From: Chondrocystis sp. NIES-4102
Lineage (GTDB): Bacteria; Cyanobacteriota; Cyanobacteriia; Cyanobacteriales; Xenococcaceae
Assembly (NCBI GenBank): GCA_002368355.1
Contig: AP018282.1
Coordinates: forward strand, 62,001 to 126,000
DNA length: 64,000 nucleotides
Direction of reading: 5' to 3'
The notes below the pieces were generated by a model that was not told where the DNA came from, ran no database searches, and worked only from the letters and a program-made list of their open reading frames with translations. The position numbers were made by a program, and so were the translations under genes. Below, one piece after another: positions 9,426 to 17,719 of this stretch. Numbering within the stretch: position 1 is the stretch's first letter; each line of letters starts with the position of its first letter.

Positions 9426-9563
9426 TTATTTTTTTCTAACCCCTCAATCCTAACCACTAAATTTTGTCTGTCATTAATTAATCCCTTTTGCTGTCTCACC
9501 ATTCCTATAGCAATCAGGAATCAAATGTGAGAAAGTAAAGAGAAAGTTGCTCTCTCAACAAAA

Positions 9564-10001
9564 ATGGAAGAATTAGATGCTTTAATTGAGTCAAATCCCG
9601 ATTCAAGAGAATTAAAAAGAGCCGTAGCAGTCAGAATGACTCTTCAAGGGTATAAACATCGAGAAATTATCGGGGTTTTGCAGGTGAGTGAGGGATTTAT
9701 TAGTAAATGGAAGCAAGAGTATATGGTAAATGGAGTCGAAGGATTGAGACTCAAGCATCAGGGGTCAAGAGGATATCTAAATTCGTTAGAAAAACAGCAA
9801 GTACTGCTATGGTTAGAGAACAAAAATGAATGGAATCTCAATGAACTAGAATACTATGTTGCTTCTGAGTTTGAGGTCACATTTGCAGCCAGATCGAGCT
9901 ACTACGATCTGTTTCATGCAGCAGGAATCTCATGGAAAAAATCTCACAAGAGAAATCCCAGCAAAAAGCCAGAGTTGGTAGCCGAAAAAAAAAGAGATTA
10001 A
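9564..10001 (+). CDS. IS630 transposase, N-terminal helix-turn-helix part
   Basis: 145 residues with a DNA-binding helix-turn-helix region (GYKHREIIGVLQVSEGFISK) and a second winged-helix-like part. It ends at a TAA just after nine consecutive A residues (9985-9993). The DDE half is in the +1 frame from this run, so a full transposase needs ribosomal frameshifting or transcriptional slippage on A9, a strategy known in IS630 elements. A simple disabling indel is the alternative. Confidence 0.8.
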   Translation: MEELDALIESNPDSRELKRAVAVRMTLQGYKHREIIGVLQVSEGFISKWKQEYMVNGVEGLRLKHQGSRGYLNSLEKQQVLLWLENKNEWNLNELEYYVASEFEVTFAARSSYYDLFHAAGISWKKSHKRNPSKKPELVAEKKRD

Positions 10002-10053
10002 GCAGTTTTTAGCCGAACGGCGAGAGGAAATAGAATCAGAAAAACTAATTATC

Positions 10054-10581
10054 TTGTTTGTGGATGAATGCCATTTGGTTTGGGGAGATATATGCGGATA
10101 CGTCTGGGGAAAAACCAGCAGCAGAATTGAAGTACCAATCAAAAATGAAAAGCAAAGACAAACCTATTACGGAGCAATTAATTATCGAACAGCAAAGGTA
10201 ATTATAAAAGGGTATCCTCAAGGAAATACAGAGAATACAATCAAATTTATTGACTATTTACTCAAACAAAATAACAGCGCGAAGCTAGTCATAATCTGGG
10301 ATGGAGCGACTTATCATTCTAGCAAGGAGTTTCGGGAATATTTGAAGGCAGTAAATCAGGGAAAAACCGAAGAACAATGGTTGATTAAATGTATCAAATT
10401 AGCTCCAAACGCCCCCGAACAAAATCCAATCGAAGATGTGTGGTTACAGGGAAAGGAAATGCTACGTAGGTATTGGAATCTATGCAAAAACTTCAGAATA
10501 GTAAAGTGGTTGTTTGAATGGACAATTAGCCAAGATTGTTTTACTTTTCCTAAACTATCAATGTATGGTTGTTTCTCATAA
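10054..10581 (+). CDS. IS630 transposase, C-terminal DDE catalytic part
   Basis: The frame is open from about 9991 and reads KEIKQFLAERREEIESEK before the ATG at 10054, so it probably continues the upstream part rather than starting alone. The DDE triad is visible: first Asp in LFVDECH (just upstream of or at the ATG region), second in IIWDGATYH, Glu in NPIEDVW. The end is normal for the family and lies 17 bases from the right terminal repeat. Confidence 0.8.
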   Translation: MFVDECHLVWGDICGYVWGKTSSRIEVPIKNEKQRQTYYGAINYRTAKVIIKGYPQGNTENTIKFIDYLLKQNNSAKLVIIWDGATYHSSKEFREYLKAVNQGKTEEQWLIKCIKLAPNAPEQNPIEDVWLQGKEMLRRYWNLCKNFRIVKWLFEWTISQDCFTFPKLSMYGCFS

Positions 10582-10595
10582 ATCATTGCTGATTG

Positions 10596-11993
10596 CTATA
10601 ACTCCTCAGATGTTTCTAGTTCTGCTTCTATTCTTTTAAAATCATCTTTTAAAGCATCCAAATCATCGCTAGAAGTCAGCCAATGTTCGCAACGCCAACA
10701 AGCATTAACTGTCTGACAGGGTGACTTTAAAACTGGTCGATGACATTCCCCGTACTGAGTTGTAATTTGATACATTTTGCGTCGCATCAACTCAGTAATT
10801 GGATTATTAGGTTTATTTGTAGCAACTGTTTTTCCCGTACTATCGACATACTTTGTCTCCTTCATTAATTCCTGATATTCATCTCCTATTACTTGTTTCA
10901 AAAGATGTTTATAATAGTTCTGCATATCAGGAGAACGATGTCTAAGATATTTTTGAATAATTAAATCTCTTACTCCAGCATTGGTCATAACAGTACCTAA
11001 AGTTTTCCTAAACTGGTGCGACCTAAATTTCCAAAGTTCACCTTCTTTAGTGCAGATATTATTCTCAACAGCTAACTTATTTAACCAGCGATTAAACGAA
11101 TCTGATTTCATTATTCTTGGTGCTGGTTGATAGTGATAACTTCCATCATTACTATTAAATAATATGTTGTAACTATCCCCAAAATGCTGTTTAATGTACT
11201 CTTGCTGTTCTTGAATTACTATTACTAACTCTTCACAAATAGGTAATTCATCTTCTACTAAATATTTTTCAGTTATAAATCTCAATCGCCATTGTTTATC
11301 CCTTTTTCGGAGACAATCTAAGGGTAAATTTAGTAACTCTCCAATTCTTAATCCTGTACCCCTGATCACTAATACCATTCGTTGTAATGGTTCAGGTAAA
11401 TGATGTAAATGTTTATCTAATTGTTGCCATACTTCCTCTGGAATATACTCAATATCATCATTTTTAGCTTCAGAGTCTTTATATCTTCCTTTAAACCAAC
11501 AAGTGTTAACATCAAGCCAACCTTCTTGACGGCATAAATTAAAAAAATTAATTAAGGTCATGTAGTGTAGTGATATTGACCTTTCAGATAATGGCTTTTT
11601 GGTTCTCTCATTTTTCAATGAGCGTAGGTAATAATCATATTCTTCAAACAGTTGATTATCAATTTGCTCCGCAGTAAAAATAGATTTTGAACTAATAAAC
11701 TGTGAAAATCGAGCTATATAGTTAACATCGTGTTTTAAATATGTCGCTGAAAGTTTGCGCTGACTTCTAATCAAAATATATAACTTAGCCAATAGCTTTA
11801 ACCAATCTTCTTCTATATGCTCAAAAGTAATAGTTAATGTTTTACGATGTTGTTTAACTGTCAACCCTAAATCTTCAATAGTTCTCCAAATATCCTTTTG
11901 CAATAAATGATTGCTTAGTAGCTTTTTCGCCTCTACATTTTGAGCAATTAACCATTGCTCAGGTTCATTATTCCAATCTGGTAAAATACTCAT
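10596..11993 (-). CDS. Tyrosine recombinase, C-terminus truncated by IS630
   Basis: 465 residues. Catalytic residues: Arg in RGTGLRIGELL, HxxR in HQFRKTLG, RHRS, nucleophile in QNYYKH. A Cys-rich C-terminal segment (CHRPVL...CQTVNACWRCEHW) resembles the one in the 658-residue enzyme. The TAG stop at 10596-10598 comes from the IS630 end. Removing IS630 and one TA restores 27 more codons and a TGA at 9422-9424 that overlaps the GTG start of the next gene, giving an ancestral protein of 492 residues. The active site is untouched, so the enzyme may still work. Confidence 0.88.
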   Translation of the reverse strand: MSILPDWNNEPEQWLIAQNVEAKKLLSNHLLQKDIWRTIEDLGLTVKQHRKTLTITFEHIEEDWLKLLAKLYILIRSQRKLSATYLKHDVNYIARFSQFISSKSIFTAEQIDNQLFEEYDYYLRSLKNERTKKPLSERSISLHYMTLINFFNLCRQEGWLDVNTCWFKGRYKDSEAKNDDIEYIPEEVWQQLDKHLHHLPEPLQRMVLVIRGTGLRIGELLNLPLDCLRKRDKQWRLRFITEKYLVEDELPICEELVIVIQEQQEYIKQHFGDSYNILFNSNDGSYHYQPAPRIMKSDSFNRWLNKLAVENNICTKEGELWKFRSHQFRKTLGTVMTNAGVRDLIIQKYLRHRSPDMQNYYKHLLKQVIGDEYQELMKETKYVDSTGKTVATNKPNNPITELMRRKMYQITTQYGECHRPVLKSPCQTVNACWRCEHWLTSSDDLDALKDDFKRIEAELETSEEL

Positions 11994-13072
11994 TCTTCTC
12001 TCTCAATTACTTCCCAAAGATTTGCTTCATCGATTACATGAGAATAAACATCTAGTGTGGTTTGAATACTCCTATGACCCAGTAAGTATTTGACCCTTTC
12101 TGGTGCATAGCCAGCCTTTAACAACCTCGTGGCGTATGTATGTCTAAATAGGTGGGGATGGACTTGAATACCTGTTTTTTCAGATAATCTTCTAAACATG
12201 GTATTCAATACATAAGGATTCATCGGCTTGCCAATTTCCCCATCCCAAATGTTGACAAAGACATATCCTGAATCAGTATCTGGATATTCGTACAGGAGGT
12301 AGTCGTTGTACATCGAGAGCAGTTCAGGAATTACAGGGACAGTCCTTTCTTGCCCCTTAGCTCTCGCACCATTGGGATGATTATCTCTTTGCACTACTCG
12401 GACATAGTGCTGGTCAAAGTCACCTATGTCATCATTCATTAAGCATAAAAGTTCGCCTTTGCGTAATCCCGTCCCATTGAGCATCAGAATGATTAACTTG
12501 TCTCTAAGACGGTTACAAGCTTCAACAAGAGTGGATACTTGCTCATCTGTTAAACACCCAGGAAACTTCTTTTTTTCCTTGAGTTTGACTAGTTTTTGTC
12601 TGACTGGCTTACTTTTAGCAATACCAGTAAGTAAACCTTTGCTACCAGCACGACTGATACCATGAGGCATATAAAACCTTTCAAACTGTTTAAAATCTAC
12701 TGTCTTATTGGCTATGTGATAGTCATAGAAATTAGTGACAGCAGTAATGGCATGATTGACAGTTTTCTCCGATCTGATAGCTTCTACTGGCTGCATAGAG
12801 ACAATTTTGGTGTCGCCGACTCTCAACCAATAAGCAAAGTCTTCCATGTCGGACACGTTAACTTCGCGCCAATCTAAGCACTTATGAGCTAGAAATTCCC
12901 ACCAGTACTTTAGGTCAAACCCGTATGACTTTACTGTGTTCGGGGATTTGGTAGTAGTCAAAAAGGTCAAGTATTGCTGGATAGGTAAGACTATTTCATA
13001 GTCATCGTTAAGCATCAACCAAACGGTTTGATTAGTTGTTGGGTCAGTACCTTTTTGTAATGTTAAATTCAT
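11990..13072 (-). CDS. Tyrosine recombinase (TnpA-like of Tn554)
   Basis: 360 residues, almost the size of Tn554 TnpA (361). An N-terminal SAM-like core-binding domain (about 25-130) precedes the catalytic domain: Arg in NGTGLRKGELL, HxLRH-type motif HPHLFRHTYATRLL, GHRS and the nucleophile in TLDVYSHV. All catalytic residues are present. It is the first gene of the operon and its stop overlaps the next start by four bases (ATGA). Upstream at 13073-13090 the AT-rich sequence has a near-palindrome GTACT...AAGTAC that could be an operator. Confidence 0.9.
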   Translation of the reverse strand: MNLTLQKGTDPTTNQTVWLMLNDDYEIVLPIQQYLTFLTTTKSPNTVKSYGFDLKYWWEFLAHKCLDWREVNVSDMEDFAYWLRVGDTKIVSMQPVEAIRSEKTVNHAITAVTNFYDYHIANKTVDFKQFERFYMPHGISRAGSKGLLTGIAKSKPVRQKLVKLKEKKKFPGCLTDEQVSTLVEACNRLRDKLIILMLNGTGLRKGELLCLMNDDIGDFDQHYVRVVQRDNHPNGARAKGQERTVPVIPELLSMYNDYLLYEYPDTDSGYVFVNIWDGEIGKPMNPYVLNTMFRRLSEKTGIQVHPHLFRHTYATRLLKAGYAPERVKYLLGHRSIQTTLDVYSHVIDEANLWEVIEREE

Positions 13073-13195
13073 GTACTTATAATACAGTACTAACTACGCT
13101 ATATAAATTAAATTATGTAACAACTTAAAATTACACTGCGTCAAAAAAATGCTTCTTTGTTGTTGTTGTTTATTATTAATTTCTTGTATTAAATA

Positions 13196-13741
13196 ACCGA
13201 AATCAAAACCTGCGCTGTTACCTGTCATAGCTATTGATATTTGGTCTACATAGTCTGTCACTACAAAAACAAACAATTCCCCAAGAGAATTGCGTTTGAT
13301 AGTGACAGTTTTAATTTCCCCTTCAATTTCTCGGCTTTTCCAAAACTTCAAAACACGCTTACCTATTTTCAATTGGTTGCCATCTAAAAATTTATAGCCA
13401 GCTTGTTTTAGAGTGAACGATTTATATTTAATTCTCTTTCTAAAATTAGGTGGTCTTACTCCTTTCTTATGGTGCTTAAAGAATAGCTGGTATGCCTTAT
13501 CTATCCGTTGCACGATATCTTGTACAGCTTGAAAGCCTACCAGTTGCCAGTACTCATTTTTATTCCTGAGCTTGGCAATATGCTTCATTAACTTATTTTT
13601 ATTCAGATGCTTACCAAACAAACGATAGTAGCGTTTATGCAAAGCTATGCAGTGGTTGTATATGTTACTTGCTGCATTTATCGTACGATGCAAATGCCTG
13701 TTCCGCTTGTGTTGGTAGAGTTTGAATTTATAAGTTTTCAT
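13196..13741 (-). pseudogene. tnpB: TnpB N-terminal half (IS605-type), separated from its C-terminal half
   Basis: Starts at ATG 13741 with the usual MKTYKFKLYQH and runs through the WED/REC-like region to the RuvC-I motif AGFDFG, containing the first catalytic Asp (residue 180). The TnpB sequence stops at the GGT codon 13196-13198. After that the frame reads element DNA (YLIQEINNKQQQQ) to a stop near 13094. The missing part lies at 4562-5140. Confidence 0.88.
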
Positions 13742-13769
13742 GTGTCTATTGTACAATATTATAGACACA
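13741..13769. promoter_or_regulatory. Inverted repeat between divergent tnpB and tnpA
   Basis: Perfect 9-bp arms TGTGTCTAT (13741-13749) and ATAGACACA (13761-13769) with an 11-bp AT-rich spacer. The repeat covers the tnpB start and most of the 41-bp divergent gap, so it could be a shared operator; no regulator is known for it. Confidence 0.5.
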
Positions 13770-13782
13770 AATCGAACACGAC

Positions 13783-14181
13783 ATGGGACAAGAATATCGC
13801 CATAAAAATACCTCGGTCACACTAATTAACTATCACTTTGTCTGGTGTCCAAGGAGACGCAGAAAAGTATTGAAAGGATTAATCGAACAACGACTAAAAG
13901 TTTTGATACAAGAAGCTTGTCAAGACAGCGACTTAATCGTAGTAGCTTTAGAAGTGATGCCCGACCACGTTCATGCTTTCCTCAATTGTCCGCCTACAAT
14001 TTCACCGTCTCAAGTGATGCAAAAAGTTAAAGGCTATACTGCTAGATATTTGCGACAAGAATTTACAGAGCTACTAAAAATGCCTTCAATGTGGACTAGA
14101 AGCTATTTTTGCTCGACTGCTGGAAATGTTTCATCGGCTACGGTCGAGAGATATATCGCTCAACAAAAAACTCGTGGATGA
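13783..14181 (+). CDS. tnpA: IS200/IS605 Y1 transposase TnpA
   Basis: 132 residues, full length. The HUH motif is in MPDHVHAFL and the single nucleophilic Tyr in ATVERYIAQQK. TnpA cuts and joins single-stranded element ends at hairpins. Start ATG 13783 is in the divergent promoter gap. It looks intact, so it could still mobilise elements with matching ends in trans even though its tnpB is split. Confidence 0.9.
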   Translation: MGQEYRHKNTSVTLINYHFVWCPRRRRKVLKGLIEQRLKVLIQEACQDSDLIVVALEVMPDHVHAFLNCPPTISPSQVMQKVKGYTARYLRQEFTELLKMPSMWTRSYFCSTAGNVSSATVERYIAQQKTRG

Positions 14182-14186
14182 TTCAT

Positions 14187-14216
14187 CCCACGCCTAAAGG
14201 ACGCTCCGCTCGTGGG
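14187..14216. repeat. IS605 end hairpin downstream of tnpA
   Basis: CCCACG (14187-14192) pairs with CGTGGG (14211-14216) around an 18-nt loop. It lies six bases past the tnpA stop and probably marks the element end near 14226. Confidence 0.55.
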
Positions 14217-14260
14217 CTTTCATTTGCTGTAAAATTATATAAGTAAACAGGGGAAAAGAT

Positions 14261-14335
14261 ATGAAAATGGCACCAGCCACAACAAAGTCCGTTGTGCCGC
14301 ATCGTTTTAGTTGGTGGGACGTAGTTTCAAAGTAA
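14261..14335 (+). CDS. Possible 24-residue peptide
   Basis: ATG 14261 has a good ribosome binding site (AGGGG, seven bases upstream) and the frame encodes MKMAPATTKSVVPHRFSWWD plus VVSK before TAA. I do not recognise it. It may be a true small gene or a scrap left after the IS insertion. The rest of 14222-14442 shows nothing else. Confidence 0.25.
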   Translation: MKMAPATTKSVVPHRFSWWDVVSK

Positions 14336-14442
14336 TTTGTTAGCGTTCAAAGTCTTGTCACAAATACAGCATCTTCCTCGTCTTAATTTAAGTAAGCCAA
14401 TCTCTGACTGCAAGGGATTCGCCTAACTTTAAAGGAACTGCC

Positions 14443-15120
14443 ATGCCTACAATCGACATACTACACCGTTTCGACACTGCCTTAAGAGAGACTGTCCCTA
14501 AAATTGCCAGCCGCCTACAGCCAGGATTAATGATCGCTGATATTGCAGAAAAGACTGATTCCTTTTCATGGAAACTGCCTCATGAAGCTTACGATCTATA
14601 TCAATGGCACAACGGGCTATCGGGTCAGCCAGGAAAGTTGAATTTGGCAGAAAAGCTCCTTAGACTCAAAGGCAAATGGCACGGCGAATTATCCGGTCGA
14701 GAGAATGAAGTTCATCTAAAGCTGGGATTTCGTCTGATTGTTGCCAAATTCCTGCCCTTGGATTATGCCTTAGCTGGACATCGCCATCTAAAGCTGGGCA
14801 GATGCTTAATCGATTTACTGCCTGTCTGTATCTTGACTGAGGGCAAAGATACGATCTACTGCATGATGCGCTTAGACTCAGAAAACCCGATTCTGTATTG
14901 TGCGAAGGGTACAAATTTACCACCGATGAAAGTGACCGAATCCTTTCTATCAACACAACCTCAATTCAGCCGATTGAGCAATTTCATTACATTTTTGACA
15001 GTCTGTTGTCAGCAGGGAATTCAGCCGATTTCATCGCATCAAAAGAGTTTGCAGGATGAGATCGATCTCCAACTCAATCCATTGGAATTTGAGCGGCTTT
15101 ACCAGCAGCAAATAATCTAG
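14443..15120 (+). CDS. SMI1/KNR4 (SUKH)-like protein
   Basis: 225 residues. The stretch with WKLPHEAYDLYQWHNGLSG matches the N-terminal signature of SUKH/SMI1-KNR4 domains, and LLPVCILTEGKDTIYCMM fits a later strand. SUKH proteins often act as immunity proteins against toxins or as binding platforms. Start ATG 14443 is preceded by AAAGGAAC. It sits directly upstream of the azoreductase and sigma factor genes (39-bp gap), suggesting co-transcription. The family call rests on these two motifs. Confidence 0.55.
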   Translation: MPTIDILHRFDTALRETVPKIASRLQPGLMIADIAEKTDSFSWKLPHEAYDLYQWHNGLSGQPGKLNLAEKLLRLKGKWHGELSGRENEVHLKLGFRLIVAKFLPLDYALAGHRHLKLGRCLIDLLPVCILTEGKDTIYCMMRLDSENPILYCAKGTNLPPMKVTESFLSTQPQFSRLSNFITFLTVCCQQGIQPISSHQKSLQDEIDLQLNPLEFERLYQQQII

Positions 15121-15159
15121 CCTCCTGCAAACCTCAATCTAAACTGATAGCAAACACCC

Positions 15160-15783
15160 ATGAAACTTCTTGAAATCCAATCGAGTGTACGGTTAGATCA
15201 GTCAATTTCTCGCGCACTCAGTCACGAATTTATCCAAGCTTGGCAAAATTTCCATCCTGATGCACTCCATAAACAACAAGATGTTGGGATACATCCACCG
15301 GCTCACCCGACAGAGCTATGGACAACGGCAAACTACCTTCCTCCTGACAGTCGAACCCCAGAAATGGAAACGGCGCTCGCGGCTTCCGAGCAATTAATTG
15401 AGGAAGTGTTGTGGGCAGATCGATTACTGTTGGGTGTGCCGATGTATAACTTCAGTGTTCCGTCTCCCCTCAAGGCTTATTTAGATAATATTGTCCGCAT
15501 CAATCGCACTTTTACCTTTGATCCAGCCACATACAGGTTTCAGGGATTGGCAAAAGGTAGAAAAGCACTAATTATTACCCCAAGTGCAGGCAACTTTGTG
15601 TCGGGAACGCCTCTAGGGGATATGAATTTTTGCGACACCTATTTGCGCTCTGTCCTGGAATTTATTGGGATCGAGGATGTTACGGTTGTGCCTGTTCCCG
15701 ATCAATTTATGTCAGATGAGATTCGGCAACGTGCAATCGCAACGGCAAAAACTGAACTGATTAATTTAGCCCCAAAGTGGTAG
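15160..15783 (+). CDS. FMN-dependent NADH-azoreductase / quinone reductase
   Basis: 207 residues, full length for AzoR-type flavodoxin-fold enzymes. Family signatures are PMYNFSVPSPLKAYLDNI and RINRTFTFD. AzoR enzymes reduce quinones and azo compounds with NAD(P)H in the cytoplasm. The stop lies three bases before the ECF41 sigma factor start, a clear operon. ECF41 factors are commonly encoded beside oxidoreductase-type genes, which supports a redox-stress role. Confidence 0.9.
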   Translation: MKLLEIQSSVRLDQSISRALSHEFIQAWQNFHPDALHKQQDVGIHPPAHPTELWTTANYLPPDSRTPEMETALAASEQLIEEVLWADRLLLGVPMYNFSVPSPLKAYLDNIVRINRTFTFDPATYRFQGLAKGRKALIITPSAGNFVSGTPLGDMNFCDTYLRSVLEFIGIEDVTVVPVPDQFMSDEIRQRAIATAKTELINLAPKW

Positions 15784-15786
15784 CTT

Positions 15787-16647
15787 ATGGAACGTCTAGA
15801 GATTTTTAATCAGTACCGATCGCTTTTATTTGCGATCGCCTATCGAATGCTAGGCAGTGTGACCGAAGCAGAAGATATGGTACAGGAAACCTGGATTCGT
15901 TGGCAACGGACTGAAAGTATAGCTCAGTCCCCTAAAGCGTTCCTATCTACGACTGTAACTCGCTTGTGCATTGACTATCTGCGATCGGCTCGGATAAAAC
16001 GGGAGCAATACAAGGGAACATGGTTGCCAGAACCCCTGATCGCAGAATCAACAGAGGTTACAGACTACGCTGAATTAGCAGAATCTCTCTCATTTGCATT
16101 TCTCATGCTGTTAGAGTGCTTATCCCCAACTGAGAGAGCAGTTTATCTATTACGCGAAGTCTTTGATTATGACTACGAGGCGATCTCTAAAACTGTCGGT
16201 AAAAGTATCCCAAATTGCCGTCAGATCGTTCGCCGCGCTCGTCAACATCTGGTGTTACGCAGACCCTCGGTTGCCCCAATTTCTCACGACCAAGACATCT
16301 TGGTTGAGCAATTTATTGCCTGTTGGAATCATGGCGATTTACAGGGACTTATTGCACTGATGGCAGAGGATATAACATTTTGGTCAGATGGTGGTGGTAA
16401 CGCGGTAGCAGCACAAAAACCATTGTCTGGCTGTCTAAAAGTAGCTCGTTTTTTAGTGGCGATTCGTCGCAGTCGATTAACCCCAACGCTGACTTCACAG
16501 GTTGCAGTCGTCAATGGTCAGCTTGGAGTGGTTAATATTGTGGATAACAAACTTCATAGCACTTTTAGTTTTGAGTTTACGGGAGATAGCATTCGATCAA
16601 TTTTCGCAGTGGTCAATCCAGAGAAGCTAGGGACAGTGAAGATGTAA
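15787..16647 (+). CDS. ECF41-type RNA polymerase sigma factor (SigJ-like) with SnoaL-like C-terminal domain
   Basis: 286 residues. Sigma region 2 is seen in AYRMLGSVTEAEDMVQETW, region 4 in FDYDYEAISKTVGKS, and a SnoaL/NTF2-like C-terminal domain covers about residues 175-286. The DGGGN and NPEKL motifs match the DGGGR and NPDKL motifs that mark ECF41 factors, in which the C-terminal extension regulates activity in place of an anti-sigma factor. It is co-transcribed with the azoreductase, its likely target. Confidence 0.88.
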   Translation: MERLEIFNQYRSLLFAIAYRMLGSVTEAEDMVQETWIRWQRTESIAQSPKAFLSTTVTRLCIDYLRSARIKREQYKGTWLPEPLIAESTEVTDYAELAESLSFAFLMLLECLSPTERAVYLLREVFDYDYEAISKTVGKSIPNCRQIVRRARQHLVLRRPSVAPISHDQDILVEQFIACWNHGDLQGLIALMAEDITFWSDGGGNAVAAQKPLSGCLKVARFLVAIRRSRLTPTLTSQVAVVNGQLGVVNIVDNKLHSTFSFEFTGDSIRSIFAVVNPEKLGTVKM

Positions 16648-16678
16648 TCAAACATTGGAAGAATTGGTAAAAGTAATT

Positions 16679-16755
16679 CATCCTATTTTGCAATTACAAA
16701 AATATAAAACTATAAAACTTTATAATTTTGTATTTTTATCACTTTACCATTTCAC
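16679..16755. repeat. AT-rich direct repeat, copy 1
   Basis: Reads CATCCTATTTTGCAATTACA and continues with TATAAAA and TATAATTTTGTA blocks up to ACCATTTCACA. Copy 2 lies at 18660-18748. The two copies bracket the 16.75-18.6 kb segment and are near-identical over most of their length. Confidence 0.75.
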
Positions 16756-17546
16756 ATATTTACTTCGTTTAGTAATCTTGCCACCGCACCACTTAAAGTA
16801 GCCGTACCGACATACTCTGCATATTTATTCAACTTTTCCCAAGTCTCTTGGCTAACTCGCACGTAAAATTCGCAACCCATTCCTTGCTTATAATTTATTC
16901 CTTCTCTTAATTGCCTGTAGCTCTCATTTTTATTACTAGAATCAACTTGTCTTTTACCAGATATAGGCTTTCCCTCAATTTCGGCGACAAGAGCCGAAAC
17001 AACTTTCCCCGATGGAACTTTTCCCTTAGACGTTTCTACTGCTTTGTGCCAGATTTTCCTCTGCTGCTCTGGTTCGAGCTTGGTCAAAGGTCTACATTGT
17101 CTTTCTGAGGTAGGCAAAATGAGAACCATTGGTTCTCGTTTTAGTTTTGCTTCTGGTTCGCCAGACAAGTTATCAACAACTTCTGCTGCACTGATAAGAT
17201 AATCACTTCTACGACGAGTAAAGCCAAATCTATCTTGGCAATATTCTTGAAAAGTTTTGTGAGTAGAGCGATAAAGTCTTCTATCTCGAAGTTCTTTCAA
17301 AGCACATCCTGCTCTATAAAATGCTCTTTCTATTTCGCGTTCTAACTTTAATCTATCTTGTTCATCTTCAAAGCTTAGTTCGTCATCGCAGACGACACGG
17401 GGATCTAAAGTACTCAAATTTGATTCGATTATCTCCCCCTCGGCAATGTTCGAGGTTTCCTTGCCTCCGCTCTTCCTCAACATCGCGTCCTTAAGTTCTT
17501 GTTTTTCTCGTTTTTCTTGTTTTACACTAATGTATAAATCAATCAT
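16752..17546 (-). CDS. Plasmid DNA-binding protein, ParB-like in part
   Basis: 264 residues from ATG 17546; a TTG at 17573 would add nine. The middle has a helix-rich region typical of cyanobacterial plasmid proteins (FQEYCQDRFGFTRRRSDYLI), probably a helix-turn-helix. The C-terminal 45 residues (FYVRVSQETWEKLNKYAEYV) look like a ribbon-helix-helix fold. The function is not established. Its place beside AT repeats and close to parA suggests replication or partition control. A perfect 11-bp inverted repeat lies just upstream. Confidence 0.6.
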   Translation of the reverse strand: MIDLYISVKQEKREKQELKDAMLRKSGGKETSNIAEGEIIESNLSTLDPRVVCDDELSFEDEQDRLKLEREIERAFYRAGCALKELRDRRLYRSTHKTFQEYCQDRFGFTRRRSDYLISAAEVVDNLSGEPEAKLKREPMVLILPTSERQCRPLTKLEPEQQRKIWHKAVETSKGKVPSGKVVSALVAEIEGKPISGKRQVDSSNKNESYRQLREGINYKQGMGCEFYVRVSQETWEKLNKYAEYVGTATLSGAVARLLNEVNM

Positions 17547-17574
17547 GTTTAATTTTCGCGTGAATGGTTTCAAT

Positions 17575-17616
17575 TTAAAGGTGGTTAAAGTTTCTCAGGC
17601 TCAAGACCACCTTTAA
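17575..17616. promoter_or_regulatory. Inverted repeat upstream of the plasmid DNA-binding gene
   Basis: Perfect arms TTAAAGGTGGT (17575-17585) and ACCACCTTTAA (17606-17616) around a 20-nt loop. It lies about 30 bp upstream of the 17546 start and between divergent genes, so it may be an operator for autoregulation. The plus-strand T-rich tail would also fit a terminator, but no plus-strand gene ends here. Confidence 0.5.
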
Positions 17617-17719
17617 TTTTATTATAGCTAGTGTACAAGCTAAAATCAATTGTTAATTTCAAATTTTTTGTATGGCTACCTGCTATAATGAGTCTGTGCT
17701 TATCAATTGAAAACTTACT

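Larger units (their letters stand above)
9508..10598 (+). mobile_element. IS630-family insertion sequence
   Basis: 1,091 bp with perfect 10-bp terminal repeats (TAGCAATCAG at 9508-9517; its complement at 10589-10598) and TA duplications at 9506-9507 and 10599-10600, the IS630/Tc1 signature. It carries two partial transposase frames joined at an A9 run. It inserted into the 3' end of the 465-residue recombinase gene, in the opposite orientation. Confidence 0.9.
5141..13195. mobile_element. Tn554-like element: three tyrosine recombinases, DUF6262 and DnaB helicase, inserted in tnpB
   Basis: 8,055 bp lying exactly between the two halves of tnpB. On the minus strand the junctions read GATTTCGGT|TATTTAAT on one side and CATAATGTG|GGTCTAAA on the other, so only GGT is shared. 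Contents in transcription order: recombinases of 360, 465 and 658 residues, DUF6262, dnaB. Neighbouring genes overlap or did so before IS630 landed, so the set behaves as one operon. Tn554 carries two tyrosine recombinases plus a small TnpC; here there is a third recombinase and a helicase. I see no long terminal inverted repeats, as expected for Tn554-type elements. Confidence 0.85.
4525..14226. mobile_element. IS200/IS605-family element, interrupted by an 8-kb insertion
   Basis: Divergent tnpA (13783-14181, plus) and tnpB (minus, now in two pieces) define an IS605-type element. Subterminal hairpins lie outside the genes: CGGCT-aga-AGCCG at 4535-4547 and CCCACG/CGTGGG at 14187-14216. Removing the 5141-13195 insertion leaves an element of about 1.65 kb, normal for the family. 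The outer limits are approximate, because these elements lack inverted repeats and target duplications. Confidence 0.75.
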
